From NCBI RefSeq assembly GCF_904849725.1, contig NC_058518.1, positions 10,932,147 to 10,996,146 on the forward strand: a stretch of 64,000 nt of DNA, read 5' to 3'. The notes under the pieces are model-generated. The model did not search any database. It saw only the letters and a program-made list of their open reading frames with translations, and was not told the DNA's origin. Each line of letters starts with the position of its first letter. Position 1 is the stretch's first letter. Position numbers and translations under genes: made by a program. This document shows positions 1 to 10,291 of this stretch, in pieces. Origin of the DNA: Hordeum vulgare subsp. vulgare. Lineage: Eukaryota; Streptophyta; Magnoliopsida; Poales; Poaceae.

Positions 1-60
1 CTTCGGGCGCTACGAGGCGCCCACGTGGAGCACCTTTAGTCCCGGCTTGGAACAGGGCCG
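1..60 (+). mobile_element. CACTA-1, outer part of right subterminal region
   Basis: The first 60 bases match the right subterminal region of CACTA-4 at 34861-34920 almost base for base, including the CCCACGTGGAGCACC segment and a TTTAGTCCCGG motif. The element continues at 7499 after an interruption by CACTA-2. The body of CACTA-1 lies before the window. Confidence 0.85.
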
Positions 61-285
61 CACTACAAGAAATATGCTCACATGTGATGTTTTTTAAAAT
101 GTCGTTGATGAATTCGTCATAAATCTATGACGATTTCATCCGAGATCGTCGTAAACCGTTTGAGGGGATCAAATCTACATATAAATTACGACGATGTGAG
201 TTAAAACGGCGTAACCGTATAAGATGAGATCGTCGTAACTTTTACGACGATTGTAAAAATGTCGTAACATGTTCTAACTATGTTG
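61..285. repeat. CACTA-2 left subterminal repeats
   Basis: Several copies of GATCGTCGTAA and TTACGACGAT in both orientations lie within the first 225 bp. Such short repeats near CACTA ends are the usual binding sites of the element's own DNA-binding protein. The matching cluster is at 7225-7498. Confidence 0.75.
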
Positions 286-319
286 ACATGTCACTCGTGG
301 GTCCATTCTATCCCACCTG

Positions 320-1290
320 ATCCTAGTTTGTGAAGCAACCTACTATTCTATCATTCTGAAAATTCTCGAAAAATTCTCATAAATACTTTGGACTATATAT
401 TTCTCAAATATGTGAAAACCCTCTCTTCCATAGTTCAAAAATAATTCAAAAATATTCATTTTCCTATTCTGTTCAGAATAGCACTTTGTGAAGGAAGTGC
501 TATTTCTATTTCTTTGATTACCCTTATATTGTTTGGGCACTTTTTCCTATCCAAATCATTGCCTCATGAAAACTTTCGTAACAATTTGCCTAGTAAATCT
601 TTCTCAGCAAATTTCCAAAGTTTGTGTTCAGCTAACAGCTTTGTGAAGGAAGTACTAGATAGGAATATCCTGATGAGTTGATTTTTTTCCACATCATCTA
701 TGTGCCCAAAACATAGCTCGCCATAAAATTTTAGCCACATCTAACAATTCATGTGAGCTCATCATCCAATCTTTGTTTTTGGTAATATTTTCATTTTGTG
801 AAGCAACTATGTTTTATATTGCTTTATAGTTGATGAAACATTTACCACGGGATGATACTGACCATATAACCTCACTGCACCAAATTTTAGCTCATTTAAT
901 TCAGCCAGTTTCTCTCAATATTTTTCCCAATATTCTGTTCAGTAGAAAGCATTGTGAAGGAAGTATAATTTTTGTTTATCCAAATTTTATGAATTTTTTA
1001 CAGTACCTTAATGTGCCCAAATTATCATCCTCCTCCAAATTTAAGCTCAATCCAATCATCTATGTGAGCCCAGTTTTAATTACCATTTTCTGTCCAGATT
1101 GGCACATTGTGAAGGAAGTGTCACTTTGGCATGTCCAAATGGTATAATTTTTATACACTGCCTTCATATGCCCAAATTAACATCATACACCAAATTTCAG
1201 CTCAATCCATTCATTCATTTGATCCTAGCTTCAACATGCATATTTCTGCACAATGTGTTACTTTGCAAAGCAAGTGCCACCTAGATTCAT
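320..1290 (+). repeat. Seven-copy diverged tandem repeat, ~155-bp unit
   Basis: The motif GTGAAGGAAGT or a close variant (GTGAAGCAACT, GCAAAGCAAGT) recurs at 330, 488, 643, 798, 954, 1109 and 1265. The spacing is 155-158 bp. The intervening DNA is alignable too: a TTCTGTTCAG-like segment precedes the motif and a TGTGCCCAAA-like segment follows. Copies are strongly diverged, so the array is old. Short ORFs here (for example 830-1147) only reflect the repeat. Confidence 0.8.
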
Positions 1291-1667
1291 CCATTTGAGA
1301 TAAAAATTTGCCAAGAGAGTCTCCTTAGTAGAGGATCATCCTCAGCCAAAATTTAGGCCCATTGTCTGAATTACCCGCACCGCTAATCAAACACTTTGCT
1401 GCTAATTCATGTTTGTGCTTAGTTCAGTCTCCTCATGAGATTATTCTATTGTATTATTCTTGCTAACACCTATCGAGGGATTGTCCAACCCACGAGACAT
1501 GACTATTCCACCTAGAACGCGTGGCAATGCAACGGTTAGGCGGTGACCATGCGACTGGCATGCAAGTTCACGCGCTCTGGAGTTGGGGCCCTTGACCACC
1601 ATCCAAACCTCGACGTCAAGGCACCACACAATGTATTTCTGATTAAATAGATACTTATATACCTATA
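1291..1667. other. Unassigned part of CACTA-2
   Basis: This is an AT-rich stretch with a more GC-rich patch at 1480-1640 that could be gene-derived. I could not assign it to a family. I see no terminal repeats or convincing reading frame. Confidence 0.4.
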
Positions 1668-3350
1668 AATGATTTTTGGGAAAAATAAAGAGCAAACTAT
1701 AATGCAGTTGCAGTTCAAATTTAACCCGCTTCCAACTGAATCGACATAAATTTGTCTTTTTCACGAGAGGGGGATAAAATCTTTTAACACCCAACCATTT
1801 TGTCAATTGTACATTAAATATGGACTAGTATTTTATAAAAATGATTTGATCCAATTTTGAAACAAATATATGGTAGATCCTTCACAGAAAAACTCATTTT
1901 GGTCACTTGAAAAATGGAAAATGAATTTTTCATACAAGGAAAATGAAAACTTCCTTAAGCAACATTGTTTGCCATTCCAATACACACCCTTGTGCATAAT
2001 ATGGGAGCTTTTGAACAAACTATGTAATGAATGTGGCCATAAGATTGATCATTTGGCTTGAAAACCATGAATCTTCACACATGATAGCCAATTTCTGAGA
2101 ACACTTTTTAAAAATATTTGTCGTATTAGTAGTTTATTATTTTTCCTGGTAAATTTGTCACATATAATGACACAATCCAAGGGTTTTCTATTTTTTTGAT
2201 TTTTTTTCAATTTTTCATGGCCATTTCAATATGATTGTTCCTAGCTAGTGGTTGAATCTTGAAAACTTTTGATGTGTCTATGATTAAATATATACTTTTG
2301 TACCTATAAATGATTTTTGGGAAAAATAAAGATCAAACTATAATGCAGCTAAAGTTCAAATTTGACCCGCTTCCAACTGATTCGCCAAAAAATTGTATTT
2401 TTCACGAGAGGTGGATAAAAGCTTTTAACACCCAACCATTTTGTCAATTGTAAATTAAAGGTGTCCTAGTATTTTAGAAAAATGATTTGATACAATTTTG
2501 AAACAAATATATGGTAGGTCCTTCACAAAACAACTCATTTTGGGCCCTCGAAAAATGGAAATGAATTTTTCGTTCAAAGAAAATGCATAGAAGTTGGTTA
2601 TTATCCATAAAATGTGGTATAACTTAAGTGGAAATTTTAGTGGTGGCATTTTGTAAAATATTATTGGTAGATTCTTCATAAATCTCCATTGTTTTTAGCA
2701 CTTGGAGATTATTTTAAATGACACATGTCTCGACCAATCAAAATAGAGTCCACAGATCACCCTATTAAAAACGATCTGAGCCGTCCAAGTCGTACAGATC
2801 CAACGGCCCACACCCCTCACCCTCTCACCCACCCAACTCCTCTCTCTCGCCGCGCACAGAACCCTAGCCCATCCAGATCGAACACCCCTCCTCCACCCTT
2901 CCAGATCACAGCCGCCACCTCCTACCCACCGTCCCACCCATCCTCCGCTCGTCGCGCCCTTCCTCCCAAAAAAATAAAGAGAAAATGTTGAGGCAGCTGT
3001 AGTTCAAATTTGACCCGCTTCTAGCTGATTTAACGAAAACTTGTCTTTTTCACGAGAGGTGGATCAAAGCCTTTTGGACCCAACCATTTTGAGCACTTGG
3101 AAAATGGAAAATGAATTTTCCATCCAAAAAAATGAAAACTCTCTTTTGCAACATTGTTTTCCATTCTTATACGCACCCTTGTGCATAATATGAGATCATT
3201 TGGTCAAGCTTTACACTCAAAAAATGGACGAGAGGTGGACAAAGAGCTTTTAAGAGGGAATCATTTGGTCAATTTGTACATAAAACAGGTCGATTATTTT
3301 TGAAAATTGTTGCGGTTCACTTTTGTAACTAATATTTGATAGATTCTTCA
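1668..3350 (+). repeat. Three to four diverged copies of a ~640-660-bp unit
   Basis: The segment starting GATTTTTGGGAAAAATAAAG at 1668 recurs near 2307 and, as TCCCAAAAAAATAAAGAG, near 2966. Each copy carries TTCAAATTTGACCCGCTTC, TTTTTCACGAGAGG and CAACCATTTTG in the same order. A fourth, partial copy runs from about 3220 to 3350. A promoter-like insert (about 2700-2985) separates copies two and three. This is an internal tandem duplication within CACTA-2. Confidence 0.8.
2700..2985 (+). promoter_or_regulatory. Captured promoter and 5' leader of a housekeeping-type gene (inferred)
   Basis: The stretch has a CCAAT-like element (GACCAATCAAAA), the phrase ATCCAACGGCCC, then a C/T-rich leader with the telo-box-like GAACCCTAGCCC. 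This arrangement is common in grass genes for ribosomal and other highly expressed proteins. Its composition contrasts sharply with the AT-rich repeat copies on either side. The donor gene is not identified, and no coding exon follows before the repeat resumes. Confidence 0.5.
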
Positions 3351-3414
3351 TATAGGTAAAAACAAATAAGAGAAACAAAAAAAGATAAACACATTTACAT
3401 AAGCTTTATTCTCA

Positions 3415-3649
3415 TTGGTGGAGATGTTTGTGCCATGGATTGATGAAATGGCACACATCCATCCATCCATCCACGACCGAACCCTAACTCCCATCTGCCC
3501 TCACCTTGGCGTTTTTCCTTCTACACCCCCGCCTCCCTTTCTTTCTTTCCTTCAACGCACGATCTCCTCTCTCCCCAACGCACCAGAGACCCCCCCTAAT
3601 TCACATCGATGGTGGATGCTTGTGGAACTGCCCTCGTGAAGCCTCCACA
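3415..3649 (+). promoter_or_regulatory. 5' leader attached to the captured V-PPase fragment
   Basis: A C/T-rich segment with (CATC)n, a GAACCCTAAC telo-box and CTCTCTCCCC leads into the V-PPase-derived ATG at 3650. It looks like the leader of the donor V-PPase gene captured together with exon 1. Confidence 0.5.
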
Positions 3650-3878
3650 ATGGTGCTGGTGCCGGTGGCGGCGGCGGTCGGCATCGCCTTCGCGGTGCTG
3701 CAGTGGGTGCTCGTCTCCAAGGTCAAGGTCACCACCGAGCCTTGCGTTGAGGGAGGCGAGGCCTCCGCCTCCGGCTGCAAGTACGGTGCCAGCGAGTACC
3801 TCATCGAGGAGGAGGAGGTCCTCAACGACCACAACGTCGTCCCCAAGTGCGCCGAGATCCAGACCGCCATCTCCGAAG
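3650..3878 (+). pseudogene. Vacuolar H+-translocating pyrophosphatase, exon 1 fragment
   Basis: This is the recognisable V-PPase part of the chimera. The full enzyme is a polytopic tonoplast protein of about 760 residues that pumps protons using pyrophosphate. Here only the first membrane helix and the conserved cytosolic stretch ending AEIQTAISEG remain. The middle (TTEPCVEGGEASASGC) is variable in the family. The fragment ends at a consensus splice donor, which implies capture of genomic DNA rather than cDNA. Confidence 0.88.
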
Positions 3879-4177
3879 GTGAGACGTGCACCCCCCACAC
3901 ATGGTTATTTCTCGGAGGTCGTAGCTACTGGTCTGCGCTCCGCTCGCCCGCGGGCGTGGATCGATCCTATGGTGGGGGGTGCGTAGATCGATCCTATGGT
4001 GGGGGCGTGGATCGATCCGACGAGGACCGCGCCGTCGCGATCGACAGCGAGCTGCAAGCGTGGTGGAGCGAGGTGCGAAATGTTGGCCACGGCGACCTGA
4101 GCGACGCGCCATGGTGGCCGGCCATGTACTGCGTCGACGACCTCGTCGAGACCTGCGCCACCGCTACTAGTAGTTAG
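3650..4177 (+). CDS. Chimeric captured ORF: V-PPase N-terminus joined to a lipoxygenase fragment
   Basis: The 175-codon frame opens at ATG 3650. Residues 2-77 match the start of plant vacuolar H+-pyrophosphatase: a membrane helix (VLVPVAAAVGIAFAVLQW), VSKVKV, then YLIEEEEVLNDHNVV and KCAEIQTAISEG. A GT donor at 3879 sits where that first exon would end. The frame stays open across the former intron, which has three GTGGATCGATCC-type repeats. It then enters a lipoxygenase segment (ELQAWWSEV, GHGDLSDAPWWP) and stops at 4175. Neither enzyme can be active: the pyrophosphatase keeps one of many helices and the lipoxygenase lacks its iron ligands. It is a transposon-captured pseudogene or a possible new chimeric gene. 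Whether it is spliced or read through is unknown. Confidence 0.75.
   Translation: MVLVPVAAAVGIAFAVLQWVLVSKVKVTTEPCVEGGEASASGCKYGASEYLIEEEEVLNDHNVVPKCAEIQTAISEGETCTPHTWLFLGGRSYWSALRSPAGVDRSYGGGCVDRSYGGGVDRSDEDRAVAIDSELQAWWSEVRNVGHGDLSDAPWWPAMYCVDDLVETCATATSS
4024..4166 (+). pseudogene. Lipoxygenase fragment
   Basis: The translated stretch contains ELQAWWSEV, VGHGD and DAPWWP followed by VDDLVETCATA. This order is characteristic of the late part of plant lipoxygenases, just before the ACTTIIW/ALHAAVNFGQY region that carries later active-site residues. The match stops at CATA and the frame ends nine bases later, so the fragment is truncated. It shares the reading frame of the upstream V-PPase fragment. 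Confidence 0.82.
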
Positions 4178-4760
4178 TTTCTCCGCCGGTTTGACTGCTT
4201 TCTGTTCTCTTGCAGCGTGATTGAACCCGTCAGGAACTTTCTGTTCGTGTGTGCTTACTCCAGATAAGTAGGAGCTAGATAGGGTAGTTCATGTGAAGGT
4301 GGATGGGGTGATAGTGGAGCACCATATGCCGTTGCCATCACCGGTCACCGGCAAGGTCCCCATAGTGGAGCTGTCGGAGCACACATTTCAGACGCCAAGC
4401 GCAAGCAGCTCCTGTAGCCTGTTAGATGTAATCGTGACTTGGAGTTTGTTTTCCGTCAGATGTGTGCACTTTGGGTCCGGCTCGTACGACAATGGCCGTT
4501 GGCATGAGTCATGGCCTGTTCGTGCATGGCATGGATGTAGTTAGCAGTTAGTGCGTGCATGCAGCAACTGGATACAGACGTGCATGTAGTTAGCTGGTTG
4601 TTAGCTACATGGAGCCAGGTCGTGTGTGGGTGGTGAGCCGGTAGTGCTATTAGTGACCGGCTTAGTGGTGTGCGTGCGTCTGTACTAGCCCGGGTATGAA
4701 AAGCCCCTGTGTACTAGTTGTGAAGCACGCCGGTCTGTGGCCGAGCCACGGTGCTGGTAG
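4178..4760 (+). other. Transcribed-looking 3' sequence in CACTA-2 with a short unidentified ORF
   Basis: The segment has the G/T-rich texture of a cereal 3' untranslated region (TGCGTGCATGCAGC, TGTAGTTAGC repeats). An 83-codon frame at 4293-4544 begins MKVDGVIVEHHMPLPSP and includes TGKVPIVELSEHTF. It looks protein-derived for about its first 37 codons, but I do not recognise the family. It may be a third captured fragment. Confidence 0.4.
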
Positions 4761-7224
4761 TGAGTCAGCTGAAACAGAAAAGATTAGTTAATTTTACTTA
4801 TTAGCTGGACTTAGGCCATTAACATTTCTCCTCTTAATATTTTTGTCTTACTCAATGTAGTGGCGAATCAATTATGGTCAATATTACATCTGTGTTTTGA
4901 TTCAGATTGCTGAAGTTTGGTTTAAGTCAGCTGATATGAGCCAAATCCTCCAGCTTGATTTCATGTACCTTAGCTACTTTGATGTGCACCTTAATTGCTT
5001 TGAAGTCTGAAGCCCTACTTTCATGTACTTTAGTTGCTTCACTCTGCTATGTCATAAGATCAGACTTTGCTCCTGCATTAATTTATCTACCACGAAGTGT
5101 AACTCTGATTCTGCTATATCATAAAACCAATCTTTGTTGTTGCATGTATCAGAGTTGCATGAAAACTTCTTTTAGATGTTCTTAGTTTGCCTTTTCTAGG
5201 TCTGTAGGCACACAAAACATATGAACATATGAACAACCATAGTATCTTTGTCTTCGTTAGAACTTAGTGACATCAGATTTCACCCCTTTGTTGGCGCCAT
5301 TTTGTTTTTCAGGATTGGTGCCGACTTCACCGTTTTTTGCTTCCTTGCAATGGGCAAGGATGATTCACTTTGCTCTCATCCTTCTTCGGCAAGTCACCAC
5401 TGAGGTGAGATGATTGGTAATTGAAAGAACTAACATGGATTACAATATGTAATGAGACTTCATGCCCAAAACAAAATTTCTGAATAATTTGTTCACCCTT
5501 ATATTTCAACACTATAGAGTTTGGTTAATAAGTCAGTTTGTCTGCCAAATGTAGGTTGAGAGAAATTAAGAGAATATACCCATGATATACCTTAGATGTA
5601 TTGTGACCTCATGATACCCATGACATTTTACGTGCCTTTCCTTTCGTTTCCATATTACTAGTTTTAGTAACAAGTAAATTATAAGGTCTGGTTTACTGTT
5701 AAATTAGCTTTAGTTTCCTGTCCTGGTGAACTCTCAAGAGCGACTCTGTTTGATTTATTTTTGCGTATCCATAGAAAGGACAATCTGATGAAAAAGGAAA
5801 ATACACACCGCCATCTTAAGCTTTAACTAGTAGCACAACCAACCCCAATGTGGTCACTCATTGTTCCAAATAATATTAATAGTTATTATTATGTGGTCAC
5901 CTAGACATGTGCTTAGATCCATATATGCATGATTGATACCTGTATAGATCTACAAAGGGAACAACATCTGACACCGCCTGTCCTCCGATTAATTATAAAT
6001 AATATTACTACATATTGTTACTATCTGGCACAGTGATTTTTAGATTTTCTTCTCAAACATGAATACAAGTAGATGGCAGTTTGTATTAGAATTTTGTCGA
6101 TTTGTCGCGCTTTACTAACTGGCATCAGGGAGTGGATCAAGATGATGCGCTATACATGCATGTTGCTATGCTATTTATGTGGGTGGGAGTTGATCGTTCA
6201 GTAATCAACAATGTTGACTCATGCATTGCGTTTTTCTGTTACTACTTGTATTTATTCCTGGTATATGTCTTTCTCGCAACTGTGTATCAAGTTGGTCTGC
6301 TGAACATTGACGGATTCTACGATCAACTGGTGCATCATACTTGTTTTCCTTCAAAGTTTTCCTGAATATTATTATTTTTGTGTGCAACTTATCTTAGAGT
6401 GACCATGTATGTCAGTATACTCAAGTAACTGAATGTATTCACGTTAACTCTATTAAGTACTAGTAGATTCAGAAATTTAGTTCATAGAATTATTGGGAGG
6501 AGCACCAAACGAGTCAAACAAAAATATCCATATGCAAATGTCGGTCTATGTTTGATTCAATTTGGTTTGCTTGCTACTGAAGCTCCTATCCGGTCTAATG
6601 TTTTTTGTTTTGTCTCTTTTTCTGTTGCTAGGAAAGTGATGAGAAGATGTCGATGATGCCTACTGCGGACATTCAAATATACACAACATAAAAATTTCTT
6701 AACCTATGTCTCATAGGAGAGTGGAATGAACTCCATTGTTAGCAATGTGTCATTGTTTTATTTTGCAATTCTGTCCGTTCTTGCTATATTCCTATGTAAG
6801 GAAATGTATTTATGAGATGATTTATTGTGTTATGTAAACCTGGGAGATGTATTATGTGATGTTATATGATGGATGATTTTAATTTGAGTTGGAGTATTCT
6901 TGATTTGAATATGAAATAGTGTTGGATTTAATATTGGACAAATAATTGGGTTGCAAAGGCCCAACAAATAGAAATGAAACCAAGTTCAGGAACAAAAAGT
7001 TGCTGAATTTAAAAATGAAAAAGGCCAAAACTGAAACTGGACCAAATGTATTTGGGCACTAAAAGGCCAGCGCCCAAATTATAATGATAAAAAAATTTCG
7101 AAAAAAAACATACTAAAGTGGCTGTAAATAGGCTAAGGCCCAAAAGAAGTCCAATAAGAAAAAACCCAAAAAAATAAAACCAGCCCATGTGATCAATTGA
7201 AATGGGTTGGGCTGATTTCAACTA
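4761..7224 (+). other. AT-rich interior of CACTA-2; possible terminal exon near 6632
   Basis: Mostly AT-rich DNA without convincing coding sequence. At about 6632 a TTGCTAG acceptor-like site is followed by a short open stretch ending ACAACATAA at 6690. This could be the last exon of a chimeric CACTA-2 transcript. The region 6950-7210 has many AAGGCCCAAA-type short repeats near the right end. Confidence 0.35.
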
Positions 7225-7498
7225 TGATGTTTTGATTTCGTCGTAACTTTGCCACGTAGGACTGCCACGTAGGACTGGGTTATATTGTCAACGATGATTT
7301 AGGATCGTCGTAAAGGTTACGACGATCCAGGAATCGTCGTAGAAGTTACGACGATTTCGATCAAAACGTCGGTGCTGTTCATTTCTGACGCTCCGTTTTC
7401 GACGCTTGGTTTTTCATCGTGAGATCGTCATAAACTAAAAACCGTGACGATGTAGCGACGAAAATATAACGTCGTGTATTAGCATATTCCTTGTAGTG
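7225..7498. repeat. CACTA-2 right subterminal repeats
   Basis: Copies of GATCGTCGTAA and TTACGACGAT (for example 7300-7360) mirror the left end. They lead to the terminal inverted repeat ending at 7498. Confidence 0.75.
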
Positions 7499-7604
7499 TC
7501 GGGACTAAAGGTTAGGCCTTTAGTCCCGCCCCTTTAGTCCCGGTTGGTGAACCGGGACTAAAGCCCCTTATAAGCCGGGACTATAGGCCCTGTCCCCACT
7601 AGTG
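7499..7604 (+). mobile_element. CACTA-1 right end
   Basis: This continues the segment at 1-60. It contains the palindromic pair TTTAGTCCCGG / CCGGGACTAAAG and ends CCCTGTCCCCACTAGTG at 7604. It is nearly identical to the right end of CACTA-4 (34921-35024), so both belong to one family. Confidence 0.88.
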
Positions 7605-7919
7605 CATGCGGCGCTGCTGGATTCCGACCGTCTCGATAGAGAAGAATAGAGAAGAAAAGAGGGAGCATCATGGACAAAGAGTGGGCCTTCCGGTTCGTGG
7701 CGCCTAGGTGCCACTACCTTCTGGACTTTGCCCTCGTCCCATTTGGGCCCGCCAGTCGTAAAGCTGAATGTTATCACGAGGTGCTGGTTGCCATGGCCAT
7801 GCTAATGTCTACATGGAGACCAATCCTGCAAATGGTTCCTCTAGGCTTATTCTTGTTCTATGTGTCCATGAGAATGAGAGAATCCTGGTAATTTCCATAT
7901 GAATAAAACAACTGGGATT

Positions 7920-8365
7920 CCGCGTCTTACTAGGAACACTCATCCTAATGCCTCTCAAGCCTACGAATTAGTATCCTATGGCCTCCTCCATTACCGAGAA
8001 GTAGCTCTCTTTTCGTGTTCTCAACCTAACTAGAAGTGCAGAAATAATACTTGAATATCTTGTGCATTTTCACGGCTCTTGCAATGGTTTTTATATGAAC
8101 GCCCAAACCAGGAAGAGGAGACAAAGCTATGCACTGTTTCTGTTGGGGAGTAGTAAATGATATATTTAGTAGCACATGTACGTATTTGGCTCACTTACCC
8201 AATCCCATGTCAGATGTAAAGTTAAGTTGCATGTCTAGTGTGTGTCATCTAGTCTAAGTTGATCGATGCCGAAAAAGATATGGGATTCATTTTGACCAAA
8301 GAGATTGAATGAGGAAAAAAGGACCAACCCAACCCTTGTTATCAGTTATCACACCCATGCACATG
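7920..8365 (+). repeat. Promoter-like unit, copy U1
   Basis: Shared landmarks with the other copies, in order: AATGCCTCTCAAGCCTA, CTCAACCTAACTAGAAGTGC, a TATA-like TTATATGAACGCC, AAACCAGGAAGAGGAGA, GGCTCACTTACCCA, and GATATGGGATTCATTTTGA. The strict order over about 450 bp shows true homology. Its origin (duplicated gene promoter or unclassified element) is not clear. Confidence 0.65.
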
Positions 8366-8769
8366 GGGTTGGAGAAGCACGTCCTGGTTGCCGTGCGGAC
8401 CAATGCAGAACCTCATTGTCTGGCAAAACGAATCCAGACCATGCGGGAGATGCCCCGTTGTTTTATTGAAGAGTGCACTTGTTTCCGAGTAGTTTTGTTG
8501 GTACACAAGAAAATATTCGATACATTTTGAAACATGAAAAAAAACTAAGCAAAACATCATGTAACCTCTGAAACAAGAAAAACTTTGACAAAAATCATAA
8601 AACATGGCACAAATATCAAAGTAACGACACGAGGTGAATGCAAGAGCCATACATCAGGTGCAAGATCTATAGTTGACTTTGAGAAGATTGATCAAGTCAT
8701 GGTCGTATATATGGCTAGCATGACCTCGAGTACCGGGCCTTGCTTGACTTCGGTAGTAATAACTAGCAT

Positions 8770-8790
8770 GGGGGGGGGGGGGGGGGGGGG
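8770..8790 (+). repeat. Homopolymer of 21 G
   Basis: The run follows AACTAGCAT and precedes AGACGCC. Uninterrupted G runs of this length are rare, can form quadruplexes and are prone to length errors in sequencing. Confidence 0.95.
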
Positions 8791-8938
8791 AGACGCCTTT
8801 GCTTATGGCGGAAATGCAGAAATATCTCGAACATCTCAACCCTAGCTAGCGCATATAGGCCCAGTACCACAAGACGACTGGCTCCCCACGACACACAGAC
8901 GGTGACCAAGCAAGCTAGATGTCTCATGCACCCACATA

Positions 8939-9017
8939 CTCCCTCCGTCCCATAATATATATAAGAGCATTTTTAACACTATGTCAAAAACACTCTTATA
9001 CTATGGGATGGAGGGGG
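8939..9017. mobile_element. Stowaway (Tc1/Mariner) MITE, short
   Basis: The element begins CTCCCTCCGTCCCATAATAT and ends with the inverted complement CTATGGGATGGAGGGGG. TA dinucleotides flank it at 8937-8938 and 9018-9019. At 79 bp it resembles the common Triticeae Thalos-type Stowaway family, trimmed in the middle. Confidence 0.85.
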
Positions 9018-9019
9018 TA

Positions 9020-9439
9020 CAAAACTAGCACCAAACCGTCCCTGATCGATCTACTTCAGGATGGTCCCGATCTGGCGGCACCTTGTCGTGCGACCCGGTT
9101 CCGGTGGTCTAGGATCCAAAACCCATAGTATGCATTACCGTACGTTCACCATGGCCATGATCAACATTAATTGTCAACACGGCATTCTTAGGGCGAATGT
9201 AACATAAGATGGTAGAGGTCCACACCTCCTTCCCTTACCTTACCTTTTTGTGTTAGTGTAGTAATATTACGGCTATGTTAATATCGTAGTGTAAGTGGAA
9301 TGGAATGTAGTTTCTACCCGTGCTAAAAAGAATCATAGTCTTATGCTAATGGGTAGAATAAATGATGCACATCACCACTTGCGTCTGAGCATTTGCGTGT
9401 GTCATCATTTTTCTCTTCAGTGCAGATTCTTTGCACAGC
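9020..9439. other. Intergenic DNA without recognised features
   Basis: I see no reading frame, terminal repeat or tandem structure that I can support here. Confidence 0.5.
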
Positions 9440-9720
9440 AGTGCATAGTAGGTCTGGACGCAATCAACACGAGACCCTCCTCGGGAAGCTGTTCCGAATT
9501 GCCCTAACTAGCACTATTGTGGAATATGTTGATTGATTTACTGAATTGTATGATCAACTAAATGCTTATGAAGATGCTCCAAATTCTCTGCATTATAGAA
9601 CTCATTTCCTGGATGGTTTGAAACCTGGAGTTTGAATAGTTGTAGCTTTGTAGAAGTCAAAAGACCTTGATACTGATTATGAGTTAGCATTGTTACAAGA
9701 AAAACTAGGAGAGGGAATTA
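9440..9720 (+). pseudogene. Ty3/gypsy gag relic
   Basis: One frame reads RNQHETLLGKLFRIALTS, then VEYVD, stop, FTELYDQLNAYEDAP, SLHYRTHFLDGLKPGV, stop, and SKDLDTDYELALLQEKLGE. This matches the retrotransposon gag domain pattern (Y.QL.AYE....Y....F.DGL....V....P.DLD.A..LALLQE). At least three in-frame stops break it. No LTRs are recognisable nearby, so it is an isolated, ancient fragment. Confidence 0.72.
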
Positions 9721-10009
9721 CGCCTATCAACAATTTCTCCAAGAGGAGAACTCCGATTGTGCGAAAAAAATACAGAAATCGAAAACCAAAACCTTGATTG
9801 AACCGCGTTGCCTTGAGAAACCAAACCACAATGCACAGTTGCACAGAACACACCAAGCCATCGCCGAGAGGGCAGATGTTTGCCCTCTTGCTCCAGCTCA
9901 TGGAGCTCCGATCCTGCCAATGGGTAGCGAAGATCGACAGCAATGACACGTACCATTCACGCACCCAGTAATTTGTCAGATTCAAGTGAAATTGCAACCT
10001 ACCTACAGC

Positions 10010-10280
10010 TGGATATCTTACATTCATGGTTCTTGCAATGGTTTATATAAACTAAAAAACCAGGAAGAGGAGCGAAATCTATGAAGTGTTTCATTGAGAC
10101 GTAAAGTATACAGCTTCCAGCACATGTAAGTAATTGGCTCATGCACCCAGTAACTTGTTGATTAAATTCGCTAAAAGAAGGCTTGTTAGATTAAAGTTAA
10201 GATGAAAATCTACGTCCATCTTATGTTGTCAAGCATCACTTGTCCTATGAATGTATGTGCAATCTCAGCTTGATAACTAT
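10010..10280 (+). repeat. Promoter-like unit, copy U2 (partial)
   Basis: It shares TTCTTGCAATGGTTTATATAA, AAACCAGGAAGAGGAG, CTATGAAGTGTTTCATTGAGA, AGCACATGTAAGTAATTGGC and CATCTTATGTTGTCAAGCA with U1, U3 and U4. The upstream and downstream parts of the unit are missing or diverged. Confidence 0.6.
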
Positions 10281-10291
10281 CCGTAGTCTTC

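Larger units (their letters stand above)
61..7498 (+). mobile_element. CACTA-2, gene-capturing (Pack-type) CACTA element
   Basis: The element starts CACTACAAGAAATATGCT at 61 and ends at 7498 with the inverted complement CACTACAAGGAATATGCT, an 18-bp terminal inverted repeat with one mismatch. Flanking triplets are CCG and TCG, an imperfect 3-bp target duplication as expected for CACTA. It sits inside the right end of CACTA-1: bases 1-60 and 7499-7604 join to match 34861-35024. Both ends carry repeats of TCGTCGTAA and its complement. No transposase is visible, so it is non-autonomous. The interior holds two sets of tandem repeats, a captured promoter/leader, and fragments of V-PPase and lipoxygenase genes. 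Confidence 0.9.
7605..8938. other. Old intergenic DNA
   Basis: No gene could be supported. A 73-codon frame at 7670-7891 has no recognisable domain. The part from about 7920 to 8365 is a copy of the repeated promoter-like unit described separately. The rest includes a 21-G homopolymer and unassigned sequence. Confidence 0.5.

Noticed and set aside
830..1284. Overlapping short ORFs 830-1147 and 1099-1284
   Set aside because: They arise from the 155-bp tandem repeat and have no domain or codon signal.
7670..7891. 73-codon ORF after the CACTA-1 end
   Set aside because: No recognisable domain, no homologue within the window and no clear promoter; kept only as unassigned DNA.
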